Source of the DNA: Haloferax namakaokahaiae
GTDB taxonomy: Archaea; Halobacteriota; Halobacteria; Halobacteriales; Haloferacaceae
Assembly: GCF_042663225.1 (NCBI RefSeq)
Contig: NZ_JBHTAA010000005.1
Span: forward strand, 186,001-250,000
Length of the DNA stretch: 64,000 nt
Direction: 5' to 3'
The translations under genes and the position numbers were made by a program. Of this stretch, positions 8,606 through 17,640 are shown piece by piece; positions within the stretch are counted from its first letter, which is position 1, and each line of letters starts with the position of its first letter. Under the pieces are notes generated by a model. The model was not told the origin of the DNA, ran no database searches, and saw nothing but the letters and a program-made list of their open reading frames with translations.

Positions 8606-9094
8606 ATGAGCGAAGCAACTGCCACACTCGCGCAGTCGAAGACCGAGATGACCGAACTCGTGTTGCCGAACGACACCAACAACCTCGGGCGGGCGCTCGG
8701 GGGGGCAGTGCTCCACTGGATGGACATCTGCGGGGCTATCGCGGCAATGCGATTTTCGAACCGCCAGTGTGTCACCGCCTCGATGGACCACGTCGATTTC
8801 ATCAGCGCCATCGACCTCGGCGAAGTCGCGGTCATGGAAGCCTACGTGTTCAACGTGGGCAGAACGAGCATCGACGTGAAAGTGGACGTGCACGCGGAGA
8901 ACCCGAAGACCGACGAGCGCCGCATGACGACGACCTCGTTTCTGACGTTCGTCGCGCTCGACGAGGACGGCCACCCGACTCCCGTTCCAAACCTCACCTG
9001 TGAGACCCCGGAAGAAGAAGCACTCAGACAGGAAGCCGTCGAAGGCCGAACCGAACAGTTAGAGTCGGTCATCGACCGGATGGACGGTCTCTAA
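8606..9094 (+). CDS. Acyl-CoA thioesterase, hotdog fold (YciA type)
   Basis: A 162-residue single hotdog domain. LVLPNDTNNLGRALGG followed by LHWMDICGAIAAMRF is characteristic of YciA/BACH-type acyl-CoA thioesterases, in which the Asn-Asp pair is catalytic; TTSFLTFVALDEDG matches the later conserved strand. It hydrolyses acyl-CoA to free acid and CoA, but chain-length preference cannot be read from sequence. It lies 45 bp after the DUF151 gene and is followed by a run of six Ts. Confidence 0.88.
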   Translation: MSEATATLAQSKTEMTELVLPNDTNNLGRALGGAVLHWMDICGAIAAMRFSNRQCVTASMDHVDFISAIDLGEVAVMEAYVFNVGRTSIDVKVDVHAENPKTDERRMTTTSFLTFVALDEDGHPTPVPNLTCETPEEEALRQEAVEGRTEQLESVIDRMDGL

Positions 9095-9108
9095 CGCCCG
9101 GAGCTCTC

Positions 9109-9114
9109 TTTTTT
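9109..9114 (+). terminator. Oligo-T terminator after the thioesterase
   Basis: Six consecutive Ts lie 15 bp downstream of the thioesterase stop, with no following same-strand gene for 80 bp. Confidence 0.4.
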
Positions 9115-9129
9115 ATTGACCCCTCTCCT

Positions 9130-9178
9130 CGATTATCAATGTCGATAGGTGCGGGCGTGGATTTATGATTGATAATCG
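9130..9178. promoter_or_regulatory. Perfect 11-bp inverted repeat flanking the transducer promoter
   Basis: CGATTATCAAT at 9130-9140 and its exact reverse complement ATTGATAATCG at 9168-9178 enclose 27 bp. The second arm begins at the edge of a TATA-like GATTTATGA (about 9160). The arm centres are 38 bp apart. The geometry suits two half-sites for a dimeric regulator around the promoter of the downstream chemotaxis transducer, although a structured element cannot be excluded. Confidence 0.5.
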
Positions 9179-9196
9179 TTCGCATTCCACACTAGC

Positions 9197-10552
9197 ATGT
9201 CATCACCTGAACACCACTCGGGGGTGGTCCATCCCACGTTCTACGACCCGCCCGAAGAGGCAGACGAAGTCGAACGGTTGCGAGACGAGCGGGATTTCTG
9301 GAAACACCTGTTCGAAGACCTCGTCGAGTCGTTCCCCGAACCCGTGTTGACCATCGACGACGCGGGTCGTATCGTCCACTGGAACGAAAAACACGAAGAT
9401 ATCGCGGGCATCCAGCCAGAGGAGGCGATTGGCCGTCTCGCCAGCGACGTTATCGGGACGAAAGACGTCGAGGAGACGCTCGCCGAAGAAATCGTCCGCA
9501 CTGGAAAGACGATCCGCGAGGATACGATTCGACATTCGCGTCAGGACAGCGGTTCGGAGTGGAGTATCCGCGCGGCGGGCCAACCGCTTCGTGCCCCGGA
9601 CGGCACCGTCGTCGGCGCGTTCGAGTACGTCTCGCGCGTGACCGACCTCGTGAACCAGCGTCGGCAGGTCGAACGCGCTCAAGAACAGATTACGACTGAA
9701 ATCGAGTCGTCCGTCTCCTCACTCCTCGAATCGTCCACGCACGTCGCAGAGGGGAGTCAGTTCATCAACGAGACGACGACCCAGCAGGTGTCCCAACTCT
9801 CCGAGGTCCGCGAAGAGATGACGAACCTGAGCGCGACTATCGAAGAAGTCGCCTCCAGTGCGGACGAGATACGCCAGAAGAGCAACCGGATGGAACGGTT
9901 GGCGACAGAGTCGAGAGAAGACGTGGCCGAGACGTTCGACCAGATGCGCGACGTGTCCGACTCCGGCGAGGCGCTCGACGAGAACGTCGATGCCCTGCGG
10001 TCGCAGTTCGCCGACGTGGAGGAGGTGACCGAAGTCATCGACGACATAGCCAAGAAGATCAACCTGCTCGCGCTCAACGCGAACATCGAGGCCGCACGGA
10101 GCGGGGAGGCGGGGTCCGGGTTCGCCGTCGTCGCCAACGAAATCAAGCAACTCGCGGAACAGACGGGCGAGGAGGTACAGGCCATCGAGCAGGTGGTCGA
10201 TGACATGGCGACGGTGACCGAAGCGACGGCCGACGGCGTGGAGACGACGACCGACCACATCGAAGACGCAATCGAGCGACTGCGCGTCGTCGATGAGAAC
10301 CAAGAGACGATTCTCTCGGCCGCGGCGGACTCGGCGATGGGCGTCGAGCAAGTCGCGGAAGCGACCGACGCACAAGCCTCGTCGGCGACCGAAGTTTCCT
10401 CGATGGTAGATTCGGCCGTAGACGAGTTAGCGGAGGTCGCCGACGAAATCAGCGAGTTGGCCGAGATGAACGAAGCGCAGGCAGAGGAAGTCAGAACCGT
10501 CCAACGTCGGGTACGGGCCGTCGAAGCAGAACTCGACGTCGAGTCCTCGTAA
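9197..10552 (+). CDS. Soluble methyl-accepting chemotaxis-type transducer with a PAS domain
   Basis: A 451-residue protein without membrane helices. Residues about 40-150 form a PAS domain (PEPVLTIDDAGRIVHWNEKH, then the GTVVGAFEYVSRVTD strand). The rest is a long coiled coil with the conserved MCP hairpin tip near residues 285-320 (KINLLALNANIEAARSGE, then GFAVVANEIKQLAEQT), which binds CheA/CheW. It therefore signals from the cytoplasm, probably sensing redox state, light or a small ligand via PAS. No che genes are in this window. The start follows the inverted repeat and TATA-like element. Confidence 0.92.
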   Translation: MSSPEHHSGVVHPTFYDPPEEADEVERLRDERDFWKHLFEDLVESFPEPVLTIDDAGRIVHWNEKHEDIAGIQPEEAIGRLASDVIGTKDVEETLAEEIVRTGKTIREDTIRHSRQDSGSEWSIRAAGQPLRAPDGTVVGAFEYVSRVTDLVNQRRQVERAQEQITTEIESSVSSLLESSTHVAEGSQFINETTTQQVSQLSEVREEMTNLSATIEEVASSADEIRQKSNRMERLATESREDVAETFDQMRDVSDSGEALDENVDALRSQFADVEEVTEVIDDIAKKINLLALNANIEAARSGEAGSGFAVVANEIKQLAEQTGEEVQAIEQVVDDMATVTEATADGVETTTDHIEDAIERLRVVDENQETILSAAADSAMGVEQVAEATDAQASSATEVSSMVDSAVDELAEVADEISELAEMNEAQAEEVRTVQRRVRAVEAELDVESS

Positions 10553-10651
10553 CCGAACTGCGCGCGAAGTCACGGTCCCCCCTCGCCCGGTGAATCCCTA
10601 CTCTCGTCGCTCGGCGAACCCTTATCGGGGACGGCGACCCAATCACCGTCT

Positions 10652-11104
10652 ATGCTCGACGTTTCCGTCCCCGAGCCACCGTCGCTTCCCACGGTGGACC
10701 CGAACCAGTACGACGACGCCCAAATCGCCGCCGACGCGGATTTCAAGCGAACCGAGTTGGAGCAGTTCCTCAACGAGGGCGCGTGGGCCGAAGCGTTCGA
10801 ACAGTGGGCCGCAGAGACGCCCGTAGACGAGACGCAGTGGCAAATCGTCCTCGACCTCGACCTGCTCACCTACTTCGACTTCTTCTGGGACGACTTCGCC
10901 AACCGCGTCGGCTATCACGCCCCCGGTATCCCCGAAGATTGGAAAGAGCGCCAACTCCACCCGGAACTCACCTCGTGGGGGCAGGTGTCGTCGATAAACG
11001 CAGGCCTGACCGAACTCGGCCAAGTCGCGTGCGACGTGCTCAAAGACGACTACATCGACTGGGAGTCGGAGTACGAAGCGCCCGACGACCTGCCCGACTT
11101 CTGA
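10652..11104 (+). CDS. Conserved haloarchaeal protein of unknown function
   Basis: A 150-residue acidic soluble protein rich in Trp, Phe and Tyr (for example LLTYFDFFWDDFANRVGYH). It has no membrane segment, zinc motif or recognised domain. The frame shows strong GC-rich third-position bias typical of native genes. It stands alone, about 100 bp after the transducer and 200 bp before a lipoprotein gene. I do not recognise a function. Confidence 0.7.
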   Translation: MLDVSVPEPPSLPTVDPNQYDDAQIAADADFKRTELEQFLNEGAWAEAFEQWAAETPVDETQWQIVLDLDLLTYFDFFWDDFANRVGYHAPGIPEDWKERQLHPELTSWGQVSSINAGLTELGQVACDVLKDDYIDWESEYEAPDDLPDF

Positions 11105-11228
11105 GAACGAAGTCGGGACGGACTCTCCCACTCCCCGGTCTTTCCACCGTCTGACGTCGAATAGTCAGGCATCGATGAATGTAAATAAGACAAGATTGTA
11201 TGGTTATATTGGATTAATTGTTCATATT

Positions 11229-11245
11229 GGGCCATCTTATGGCCC
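11229..11245. repeat. Short perfect hairpin in an AT-rich gap
   Basis: GGGCCAT and ATGGCCC (7-bp arms) enclose a 3-base loop in the AT-rich 200-bp gap between 11104 and 11304. It could be an operator or an RNA hairpin near the transcription start of the lipoprotein gene. Confidence 0.35.
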
Positions 11246-11303
11246 GATTTTGGTTGAATTTGGGAAAACAGACATGTAGTCAAAATCACACCTATTGCTT
11301 GCG

Positions 11304-12716
11304 ATGACCGACACAAAGCGCCGCGATGTACTCCGCGCAGTCGGCGGTCTCACCGTCATCGGTGGGCTCGCAGGCTGCATGGGTGGTACCGCTGGCGGTG
11401 ACCAGACCGAGACAGAGACGCCAACCGACTCGATGACCGAGACGCCGACCACAGAGACGCCGACGCCCGAGTCCGAGATGGCGATGGTTCGCGTGGCGCA
11501 CCTCGCGCCCGACGCGCCCGACGTGGACATCTACGTCGATGGCGAAGTCGCCCTCTCCGGCGTCTCCTTCTCGGCAGTGAGCGATTACCTCTCGGTTCCG
11601 GTCGGAACGAGAACGGTCGCTATCACTCCCGCAGGTGACGACTCGACGACCGTCTTCGAAGACGACCTCGAACTCGCCGAAGCGACCTACACCGTCGCCG
11701 CCGTCGGCGAGTTAGGCGAAGAGACGTTCCAACCGCTCGTCCTCGAAGACGACGTTTCGTCTCCGGGCGAAGACATGGCGCGCGTCCGCGTGGTACACGC
11801 CTCGCCCGACGCGCCCGCCGTGGACATCACCGCCGGCGACGAGGTGCTCTTCGACGGCGTCGAGTTCACCCAATCCGGGAGCGTGACGGTCCCCGCTGAC
11901 ACCTACACCCTCCAGGTCCGCGGCGACACCGAGTCGAACGACGGCGATGCAGTCGCCGAATTCGACCTCGAACTCGCCGGCGACTCCGTGTACACCGTGT
12001 TCGCCGCCGGCTACCTGACGCCCGACGACGAACCCACGATGGAGGAGTTCCGCCCCATCGTCACGGTCGATTCCGGCACCGAAGGCGGACTCGTCGAACC
12101 CGCCGTCTCGCTCCGCGTGGCGCACCTCTCTCCCGACGCCCCCAACGTGGACGTGCTCGTCGATGGCGAAGCGGTCCTCACTGACGTTCCGTTCGGCACC
12201 GTGAGCGACTACCTGATGGTGGACGAAGGAACCTATCAGGTGACCGTCCAAGCCGCCGGCGACCCCGAGACGGTGGTCTTCGACGAGTCGCTCGACTTGG
12301 CCGCCGGAGCCTACACCGCGGCCGCAGTCGGTGAACTCGAAGAAGACGCCGAGAACCCGTTCATGGTCCAGATACTCGAAGACGACCGCTCCGAACCCGA
12401 AGGTGAGACTGCCCGCGTGCGGGTGTTCCACGCCTCGCCCGACGCGCCCGCCGTGGACGTGACCGTCGCTTCGAGCGGCGACGTGCTCGTCGATGGACTC
12501 GCCTACGGTGAGACGGCGACGGTGGACGTGCCCGCAGGCGAGTACACCGTCGAGGTCCGCGGCGACACCGACTCGAACGACGGCGACGTCGTCGGTGAGT
12601 TCGGTCTCGCGGCGGAAGCGGGCTACGCCTACACCGCAATCGCGCTGGGTTACCTGACGCCGGACGACGAACCGACGGACGCCGAATTCGACCTCTCGGT
12701 TGTCATCGACAACTGA
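11304..12716 (+). CDS. Tat-exported lipoprotein with four DUF4397-type repeats
   Basis: A 470-residue secreted protein. The N-terminus KRRDVLRAVGG is a twin-arginine signal, and GGLAGC places the lipidated cysteine at residue 25; a Thr/Glu-rich spacer follows. Four beta-rich DUF4397-like modules start near residues 62, 160, 270 and 371, each opening with RVxHxxPDAPxVD. Modules 1 and 3 resemble each other (VSDYL), as do 2 and 4 (RGDTxSNDGD, GYLTPDDEP), so the gene is an A-B-A-B duplication. A TTG at 11295 is in frame, but the ATG at 11304 gives the usual Tat spacing. It is probably a cell-surface binding protein; the ligand is unknown. Confidence 0.88.
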   Translation: MTDTKRRDVLRAVGGLTVIGGLAGCMGGTAGGDQTETETPTDSMTETPTTETPTPESEMAMVRVAHLAPDAPDVDIYVDGEVALSGVSFSAVSDYLSVPVGTRTVAITPAGDDSTTVFEDDLELAEATYTVAAVGELGEETFQPLVLEDDVSSPGEDMARVRVVHASPDAPAVDITAGDEVLFDGVEFTQSGSVTVPADTYTLQVRGDTESNDGDAVAEFDLELAGDSVYTVFAAGYLTPDDEPTMEEFRPIVTVDSGTEGGLVEPAVSLRVAHLSPDAPNVDVLVDGEAVLTDVPFGTVSDYLMVDEGTYQVTVQAAGDPETVVFDESLDLAAGAYTAAAVGELEEDAENPFMVQILEDDRSEPEGETARVRVFHASPDAPAVDVTVASSGDVLVDGLAYGETATVDVPAGEYTVEVRGDTDSNDGDVVGEFGLAAEAGYAYTAIALGYLTPDDEPTDAEFDLSVVIDN

Positions 12717-12818
12717 CGTTCACTCGAACGCCTCTCTCAGGCACTCCCCGCTTTCTTCGAGCGGGACCTGTCTATTCGCCGATACCCTTAGGTCGATTTC
12801 GCGTGTATACTGGGTGCA

Positions 12819-13097
12819 ATGGAGGGCGTACTTTGGTACGTGCTCACCGGGACGCGTGGTGGCGAAAACCGGATTCGAATCCTCCGCGAACTCGCGGACC
12901 GACCTCGGAACGCGAATCGACTCGCAGAAGAGTTAGGTCTCGATTACAAGACGGTTCGTCACCACCTCGGTGTCCTCGTAGAGAACGGCGTCGTCGAGCA
13001 CAGCGGGAACGGATACGGGTCCGTCTACATCCCGTCGCAGCGGGCGCGCTCGCACTGGGCGACCATCGAACAGATAATCGAACAGACGACCGAGTGA
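12819..13097 (+). CDS. Winged-helix transcriptional regulator
   Basis: A 92-residue single-domain DNA-binding protein. ENRIRILRELADRPRNANRL then LGLDYKTVRHHLGVLVENGV is a clear ArsR-like helix-turn-helix, followed by a short wing (GYGSVYIP) and a C-terminal helix that may dimerise. The next gene, 47 bp downstream, encodes a three-helix membrane protein; such wHTH plus small membrane protein pairs recur in haloarchaea and probably act together. The target is unknown. Confidence 0.82.
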   Translation: MEGVLWYVLTGTRGGENRIRILRELADRPRNANRLAEELGLDYKTVRHHLGVLVENGVVEHSGNGYGSVYIPSQRARSHWATIEQIIEQTTE

Positions 13098-13143
13098 TTC
13101 CAATGTACGCACCACCGAACGCAGTCGATTCCCCATCCCTGCG

Positions 13144-13449
13144 ATGAGCATCTGGGTCGATATCGCCCGACTCTCCGTCGGCGTGAGCGCCGTCTTCCTC
13201 CTCGTCCTCCTCGGAATTTGGGGGCGAAATTACGTGACGTTCCGCTCGAAGCACGCCCTCGGCCTACTCACGTTCGGCTTCTTCCTCTTGGCTCAGAGCC
13301 TCTTCGCGCTCTACTACTACCTCGTAGACCCGACGCTGTCTGTCTGGTTCGCCACGGAGATGCCCGCGATTGCGTGGCGCGTCCTGATGGGAATTCACGT
13401 CCTCCAAGCCGTCGCGCTCGGCGTCCTGTTGTGGGTGACGTGGGACTGA
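13144..13449 (+). CDS. Small three-helix membrane protein paired with the winged-helix regulator
   Basis: A 101-residue hydrophobic protein with three predicted helices (about residues 7-27, 38-61 and 75-99). It has no catalytic motif or metal-binding site and no recognised domain. Its close spacing behind the wHTH gene, on the same strand and apparently without its own promoter, suggests cotranscription and a joint sensing role; that is inference from context. Confidence 0.7.
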   Translation: MSIWVDIARLSVGVSAVFLLVLLGIWGRNYVTFRSKHALGLLTFGFFLLAQSLFALYYYLVDPTLSVWFATEMPAIAWRVLMGIHVLQAVALGVLLWVTWD

Positions 13450-13509
13450 CGGCTACTCGTCCACGACGGGCCACAGTGTTTTAGACTGGCGCTGTGAATC
13501 GACGTATCG

Positions 13510-14112
13510 ATGCGCCGACGTGCCCTCCTCTCCAGCACTGCCGCACTCTCGCTCGCCGCGCTCTCTGGCTGTCTCGGTGACGCCCGCGAAGTCGCCAGCG
13601 GCGACATCCACGGCGAACATGGCTATGCGAACCTCCACCCCGCAGACGAACAGTACGTTCACGGGACGTTTCCGGACGACTCGAACGTCCGCGGGTGGGT
13701 GTTCCCCGAACCGCCTGCCGACCAAGCCGACGTGTTCACCGACCGCGCGTTACAAGGCGAGTTCTCGAACGACCTGCTGTGGGCCGACGGAAACTCGTTC
13801 GTCTTGCTCTTCGAGTTCCGAATTCCACGCGACGAGGCGGCGTTCTACAACGCCACGGGCTTCGTTGAGTGGACTGGCTGGAACAGGTGTGAAATACCAA
13901 TACGCCGGTCGGGGACGACCTACGAAGACGAGGGTGCTAACAGCGCCGACGCCGACGAACTCGTCTGCACTGCGATACACAAGTTCACCGTCGAACGCGG
14001 TGGCGAACCGACGCGGGCGACACTCGCTGTTCGTGACCGAGAGACGGGCGAGGCGGTTGGCTCCTACTCCGTCGGCGAGTGGACGAACCAGCGCTCCCAA
14101 CCGTCGTCGTAA
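13510..14112 (+). CDS. Tat-type lipoprotein of unknown function
   Basis: A 200-residue protein. MRRRALLSSTAALSLAALSGC is a twin-arginine-type signal with a lipobox ending at Cys21. The mature part is acidic with an HGEHGY segment and two spaced cysteines (WNRCEIP and ELVCTAI) that could form a disulfide outside the cell. It has no recognised domain. It lies 60 bp after the membrane-protein gene and may belong to the same transcription unit. Confidence 0.72.
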   Translation: MRRRALLSSTAALSLAALSGCLGDAREVASGDIHGEHGYANLHPADEQYVHGTFPDDSNVRGWVFPEPPADQADVFTDRALQGEFSNDLLWADGNSFVLLFEFRIPRDEAAFYNATGFVEWTGWNRCEIPIRRSGTTYEDEGANSADADELVCTAIHKFTVERGGEPTRATLAVRDRETGEAVGSYSVGEWTNQRSQPSS

Positions 14113-14162
14113 CTCGCACCGACGGAGTAAGCGTTATTTACGTCCCGACATATCCCTCTCCT

Positions 14163-14255
14163 ATGCGACGACACTCGCCTGTCGCCCGGTTCGCTCCGGT
14201 CCGGCAGTCTCTTCTCCGTGTCGTCGGCCAGTCGTCGATTATTGCGGGGCAGTAG
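14163..14255 (+). CDS. Possible 30-residue leaderless small ORF
   Basis: ATG at 14163 opens a 30-codon frame ending at TAG 14253-14255. A GTTATTTA element at about 14131-14138 lies 25-32 bp upstream, the spacing expected for a leaderless start. The peptide is basic (five Arg) with a hydrophobic C-terminal half. Nothing in its sequence points to a function, and a frame of this size can arise by chance. Confidence 0.25.
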   Translation: MRRHSPVARFAPVRQSLLRVVGQSSIIAGQ

Positions 14256-14477
14256 CCTCGCATCTCACACTCCTCCCTGACGCTCGCATCGCCCGCAGAG
14301 TGCCGAACACGCACGTCAATGGAACACACCGACGACACATCACTCGCGTATCGACCGACGAACACACCCCATCGAACACTCGGGGAATCGCACCAGCGAC
14401 AGCCACGAACCAATGTCTGAAGAACGCCTGCAAGACCCGCCGAACGACCCGTCGAACGCCGCGGACGAGACCCGCCG

Positions 14478-14490
14478 TTTTGATATATAT
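14478..14490 (+). promoter_or_regulatory. TATA-like box of ileS
   Basis: TTTTGATATATAT lies 19-31 bp upstream of the ATG at 14509. It is the most AT-rich stretch for several hundred bases and would fall inside the coding region if the upstream ATG at 14413 were used. It therefore fixes the likely ileS start. Confidence 0.6.
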
Positions 14491-14508
14491 CCGCGAGAAG
14501 GACGGGGT

Positions 14509-17500
14509 ATGGAAGACATCCCAGACCAGTACACGCCGGCGGACATCGAGTCCGTCGTCGGCGAATACTGGGAGGAGCACGACGCGTACGAGGCGACGAA
14601 GGAGGAACACGCCGACGACCCGTCGTTCTTCTTCGTCGATGGCCCGCCGTACACGTCGGGTCAGATGCACCTCGGCACCGCGTGGAACAAGACGCTGAAG
14701 GACGCCGTCATCCGACACAAGCGCATGACGGGGCACCAGGTCACCGACCGCCCCGGCTACGACATGCACGGGCTTCCCATCGAGGTGAAAGTCGAAGAGG
14801 AACTCGGCTTCACCTCGAAGCGCGACATCGAGGAGTTCGGCATGGAGGCGTTCATCGAGAAGTGTAAGGAATTCGCCGTCCGCAACCGCGAGGCGATGGA
14901 CGAGGACTTCAAGTCCATCGGCACGTGGATGGACTGGGACAACCCCTACCAGACGCTCTCGCCCGAGTACATGGAGTCCGCGTGGTGGGCCTTCTCGAAA
15001 GTCGCCGAGAACGGGCTGGTCGAACAGGGCAAGCGCAGTGTCAACTACTGCCCGCGCTGTCAGACCGCAATCGCCGCGAACGAAGTCGAGTACGACGAAA
15101 TCACCTCCCCATCTATCTACGTCAAGTTCCCGCTGAAAGACCGCGAGGGGAGCCTCGTCATCTGGACGACGACGCCGTGGACCATCCCGGCCAACACCTT
15201 CGTCGCCGTCGATGGCGAGATGACCTATCAGGCCGTCCGCGCCGAAAAAGACGGCGAGAGCGAAGTGCTCTACGTCGCCGAACCCTGCGTCGAGGGCGTC
15301 CTGAAGAAGGGTCGCTACGAGGACTTCGAAGTGCTCGACGAACTCCCCGGCGAGGAGATGCTCGGTTGGGAGTACGACCACCCGCTCGCCGACGTACTGA
15401 ACGAGTACGCCGACTTCGAGGGTGCGGGGCAGGTCTACACCGCCGACTACGTCGAAGCCGACCGCACGGGTCTGGTCCACTCCGCACCCGGTCACGGTCA
15501 GGAGGACTTCGCCCGCGGGCAAGAACTCGGTCTCGACGTGTTCGTCCCCGTGGACGACAAGGGCGAGTTCACCGCACAGGGTGGCAAGTACGAAGGCACG
15601 TTCGTCCGCGACGCCAACCCGCAGGTCATCGAGGACCTCGACGAGCGCGGTCACCTGCTCCACGCTGGCGAGCACGACCACCGCTACGGCCACTGTTGGC
15701 GCTGTGATACGGACATCATCTTCCTCGCCACCGACCAGTGGTTCATCACCGTCACCGACGTGAAAGAGCAACTGCTCGACAACATCGAGGAGTCCGAGTG
15801 GCACCCGCAGTGGGCCCGCGACAACCGCTTCCGCGACTTCGTGAGCGACGCGCCCGACTGGAACGTCTCTCGCCAGCGCTACTGGGGCATCCCGCTGCCC
15901 ATCTGGGTTCCGCAGGACCCCGACGCCGAGGGTGCGGAGGAGATGCTCGTCATCGGCACGCGCGAGGAACTCGCCGAGCGCGTGGACCAGGATATCGACG
16001 CCGACTCGGTGGACCTCCACCGTCCGTCGGTGGACCCGCTCACCATCACCGAAGACGGCGTGACTTACGAGCGCGTCCCCGACGTGTTCGACGTGTGGAT
16101 CGATTCGTCCGTGGCGACGTGGGGCACCCTCGACTTCCCCGGCCAGACCGAGGACTACGACGAACTCTGGCCCGCCGACCTCATCATCGAGGCGCACGAC
16201 CAGACCCGCGGCTGGTTCTGGTCGCAACTCGGCATGGGCACGGCCGCGACGGGCGAATCTCCGTACAAGGAGGTCATCATGCACGGCTTCGCCAACGACA
16301 AGGACGGCCGCAAGATGTCCAAATCGGTGGGGAACATCGTCACGCCCGAGGAGGCCATCGAGCGCGCCGGCCGCGACCCGCTTCGCGCGTACCTCCTCAG
16401 CCACGACCAGCAAGGTGTTGACCTCTCGTTCGAGTGGGACGGACTCGCCGACACCCAATCGACGCTCAACATCTTCTGGAACGTCTTCCGGTTCCCGCTG
16501 CCCTACATGGAACTGGACGGCTACGACCCGGCAGCAGCCGACCTCTCCGAGGGCGAGCTCACCGTCGTAGACGAGTGGGTGCTCTCGCGTCTCCAGACCG
16601 TGAAAGCCGAGATGGCAGAAGCGTGGGACGACTACCAGATTCACACCGCGCTCAACACGCTGCTCGACTTCATCACCGAAGACGTCTCGCGCTTCTACGT
16701 GAAGGCGATCCGCGAGCGCATGTGGGACGAAGAGGACTCGGACTCCAAACTCGGCGCGTACGCGACGCTCGCAACCGTCATGAAAGAGTCCATCCGACTC
16801 ATCGCGCCCTACACGCCGTACATGGCCGAGCAGATGTACCAGCGCCTCGACGGCGCGGAGACGACGGTCCACCAGCTGTCGTACCCCACGGTGGACGAGG
16901 ACCTGCGCGACGAGGACCTCGAAGCCAACATGGCGGTCCTCCGCGCGGTCGAGGAGTCGGCGGCGTACGCCCGTCAGCAGGGCGGCCGCAAGCTCCGCTG
17001 GCCCGTCTCGCGCATCGTGGTCGAGACCGAAGACGACGACGTTGCCGAGGCGGTCGAGGCCCTCTCGGACCTCCTCGCAGAGCGCGTCAACACGCGTTCG
17101 GTCGAAGTCGTGGAGGTGTTCGACGAACTCGTCGAGACAGCGGAACCGCAGATGAGCGTCATCGGACCGGAGTTCGGTGCCGAGGCCCAGCAAATCATGG
17201 GTGCGGTCGAAGGGCTGACCCGCGCCGAAGTCGAATCCGGCGTCGAAGTCGATGGCGAGACCTACGAACTCACCGACGAGATGGTCGCTTACCACGCCGA
17301 ACCACCCGAGAACGTCACCGGCGGCGACTTCGAAGGCGGCACCGTCTACGTCGATACGACGCTCACCGACGACATTGAGTCCGAGGGCTACTCCCGCGAC
17401 GTCATCCGCCGCATCCAGGAGATGCGCAAGCAACTCGACCTGGACGTCGAAGCCGAAATCGACGTGTCGCTCACGGTCGATGACGACCGCGTGGCCGGAT

Positions 17501-17640
17501 TCGTCGAGGAACACCGCGACCTCATCGCCGACGAAGTTCGCGCCCGCGAGTTCGAACTCGGCTCGGCAGACGGCGAGACGGTCGAGACGTGGGACGTCGA
17601 GGGCATCTCGGTGACCATCGCGGTCACGCCGCTCGAATAG
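14509..17640 (+). CDS. ileS: Isoleucyl-tRNA synthetase
   Basis: A class I synthetase that charges tRNA-Ile. From the ATG at 14509 the protein is 1043 residues, with the HIGH-type motif HLGT at 54-57 and KMSKS at 602-606. The CP1 editing domain lies between them (WTTTPWTIPANT near residue 225), and an anticodon-binding helical domain follows. The start at 14413 is possible but adds 32 low-complexity residues, and a strong TATA-like box lies within that stretch, so a leaderless start at 14509 is preferred. The C-terminus carries an extra archaeal-type domain. The gene is isolated. Confidence 0.95.
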   Translation: MEDIPDQYTPADIESVVGEYWEEHDAYEATKEEHADDPSFFFVDGPPYTSGQMHLGTAWNKTLKDAVIRHKRMTGHQVTDRPGYDMHGLPIEVKVEEELGFTSKRDIEEFGMEAFIEKCKEFAVRNREAMDEDFKSIGTWMDWDNPYQTLSPEYMESAWWAFSKVAENGLVEQGKRSVNYCPRCQTAIAANEVEYDEITSPSIYVKFPLKDREGSLVIWTTTPWTIPANTFVAVDGEMTYQAVRAEKDGESEVLYVAEPCVEGVLKKGRYEDFEVLDELPGEEMLGWEYDHPLADVLNEYADFEGAGQVYTADYVEADRTGLVHSAPGHGQEDFARGQELGLDVFVPVDDKGEFTAQGGKYEGTFVRDANPQVIEDLDERGHLLHAGEHDHRYGHCWRCDTDIIFLATDQWFITVTDVKEQLLDNIEESEWHPQWARDNRFRDFVSDAPDWNVSRQRYWGIPLPIWVPQDPDAEGAEEMLVIGTREELAERVDQDIDADSVDLHRPSVDPLTITEDGVTYERVPDVFDVWIDSSVATWGTLDFPGQTEDYDELWPADLIIEAHDQTRGWFWSQLGMGTAATGESPYKEVIMHGFANDKDGRKMSKSVGNIVTPEEAIERAGRDPLRAYLLSHDQQGVDLSFEWDGLADTQSTLNIFWNVFRFPLPYMELDGYDPAAADLSEGELTVVDEWVLSRLQTVKAEMAEAWDDYQIHTALNTLLDFITEDVSRFYVKAIRERMWDEEDSDSKLGAYATLATVMKESIRLIAPYTPYMAEQMYQRLDGAETTVHQLSYPTVDEDLRDEDLEANMAVLRAVEESAAYARQQGGRKLRWPVSRIVVETEDDDVAEAVEALSDLLAERVNTRSVEVVEVFDELVETAEPQMSVIGPEFGAEAQQIMGAVEGLTRAEVESGVEVDGETYELTDEMVAYHAEPPENVTGGDFEGGTVYVDTTLTDDIESEGYSRDVIRRIQEMRKQLDLDVEAEIDVSLTVDDDRVAGFVEEHRDLIADEVRAREFELGSADGETVETWDVEGISVTIAVTPLE

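Larger units (their letters stand above)
14113..14508. other. Gap before ileS
   Basis: About 400 bp once the shorter ileS start is accepted. It holds a possible 30-codon leaderless ORF (14163-14255) and the ileS TATA element (14478-14490). An in-frame ATG at 14413 would add 32 residues to IleS but is judged not to be used. I see no RNA gene. Confidence 0.5.

Noticed and set aside
12871..12882. A GGATTCGAATCC stretch resembling a tRNA T-arm
   Set aside because: It lies within the coding region of the winged-helix gene and has no surrounding cloverleaf.
14239..17514. A 1091-codon open frame antisense to ileS
   Set aside because: GC-rich codon bias leaves the opposite strand open. The translation has no domain and ileS on the plus strand is unmistakable.
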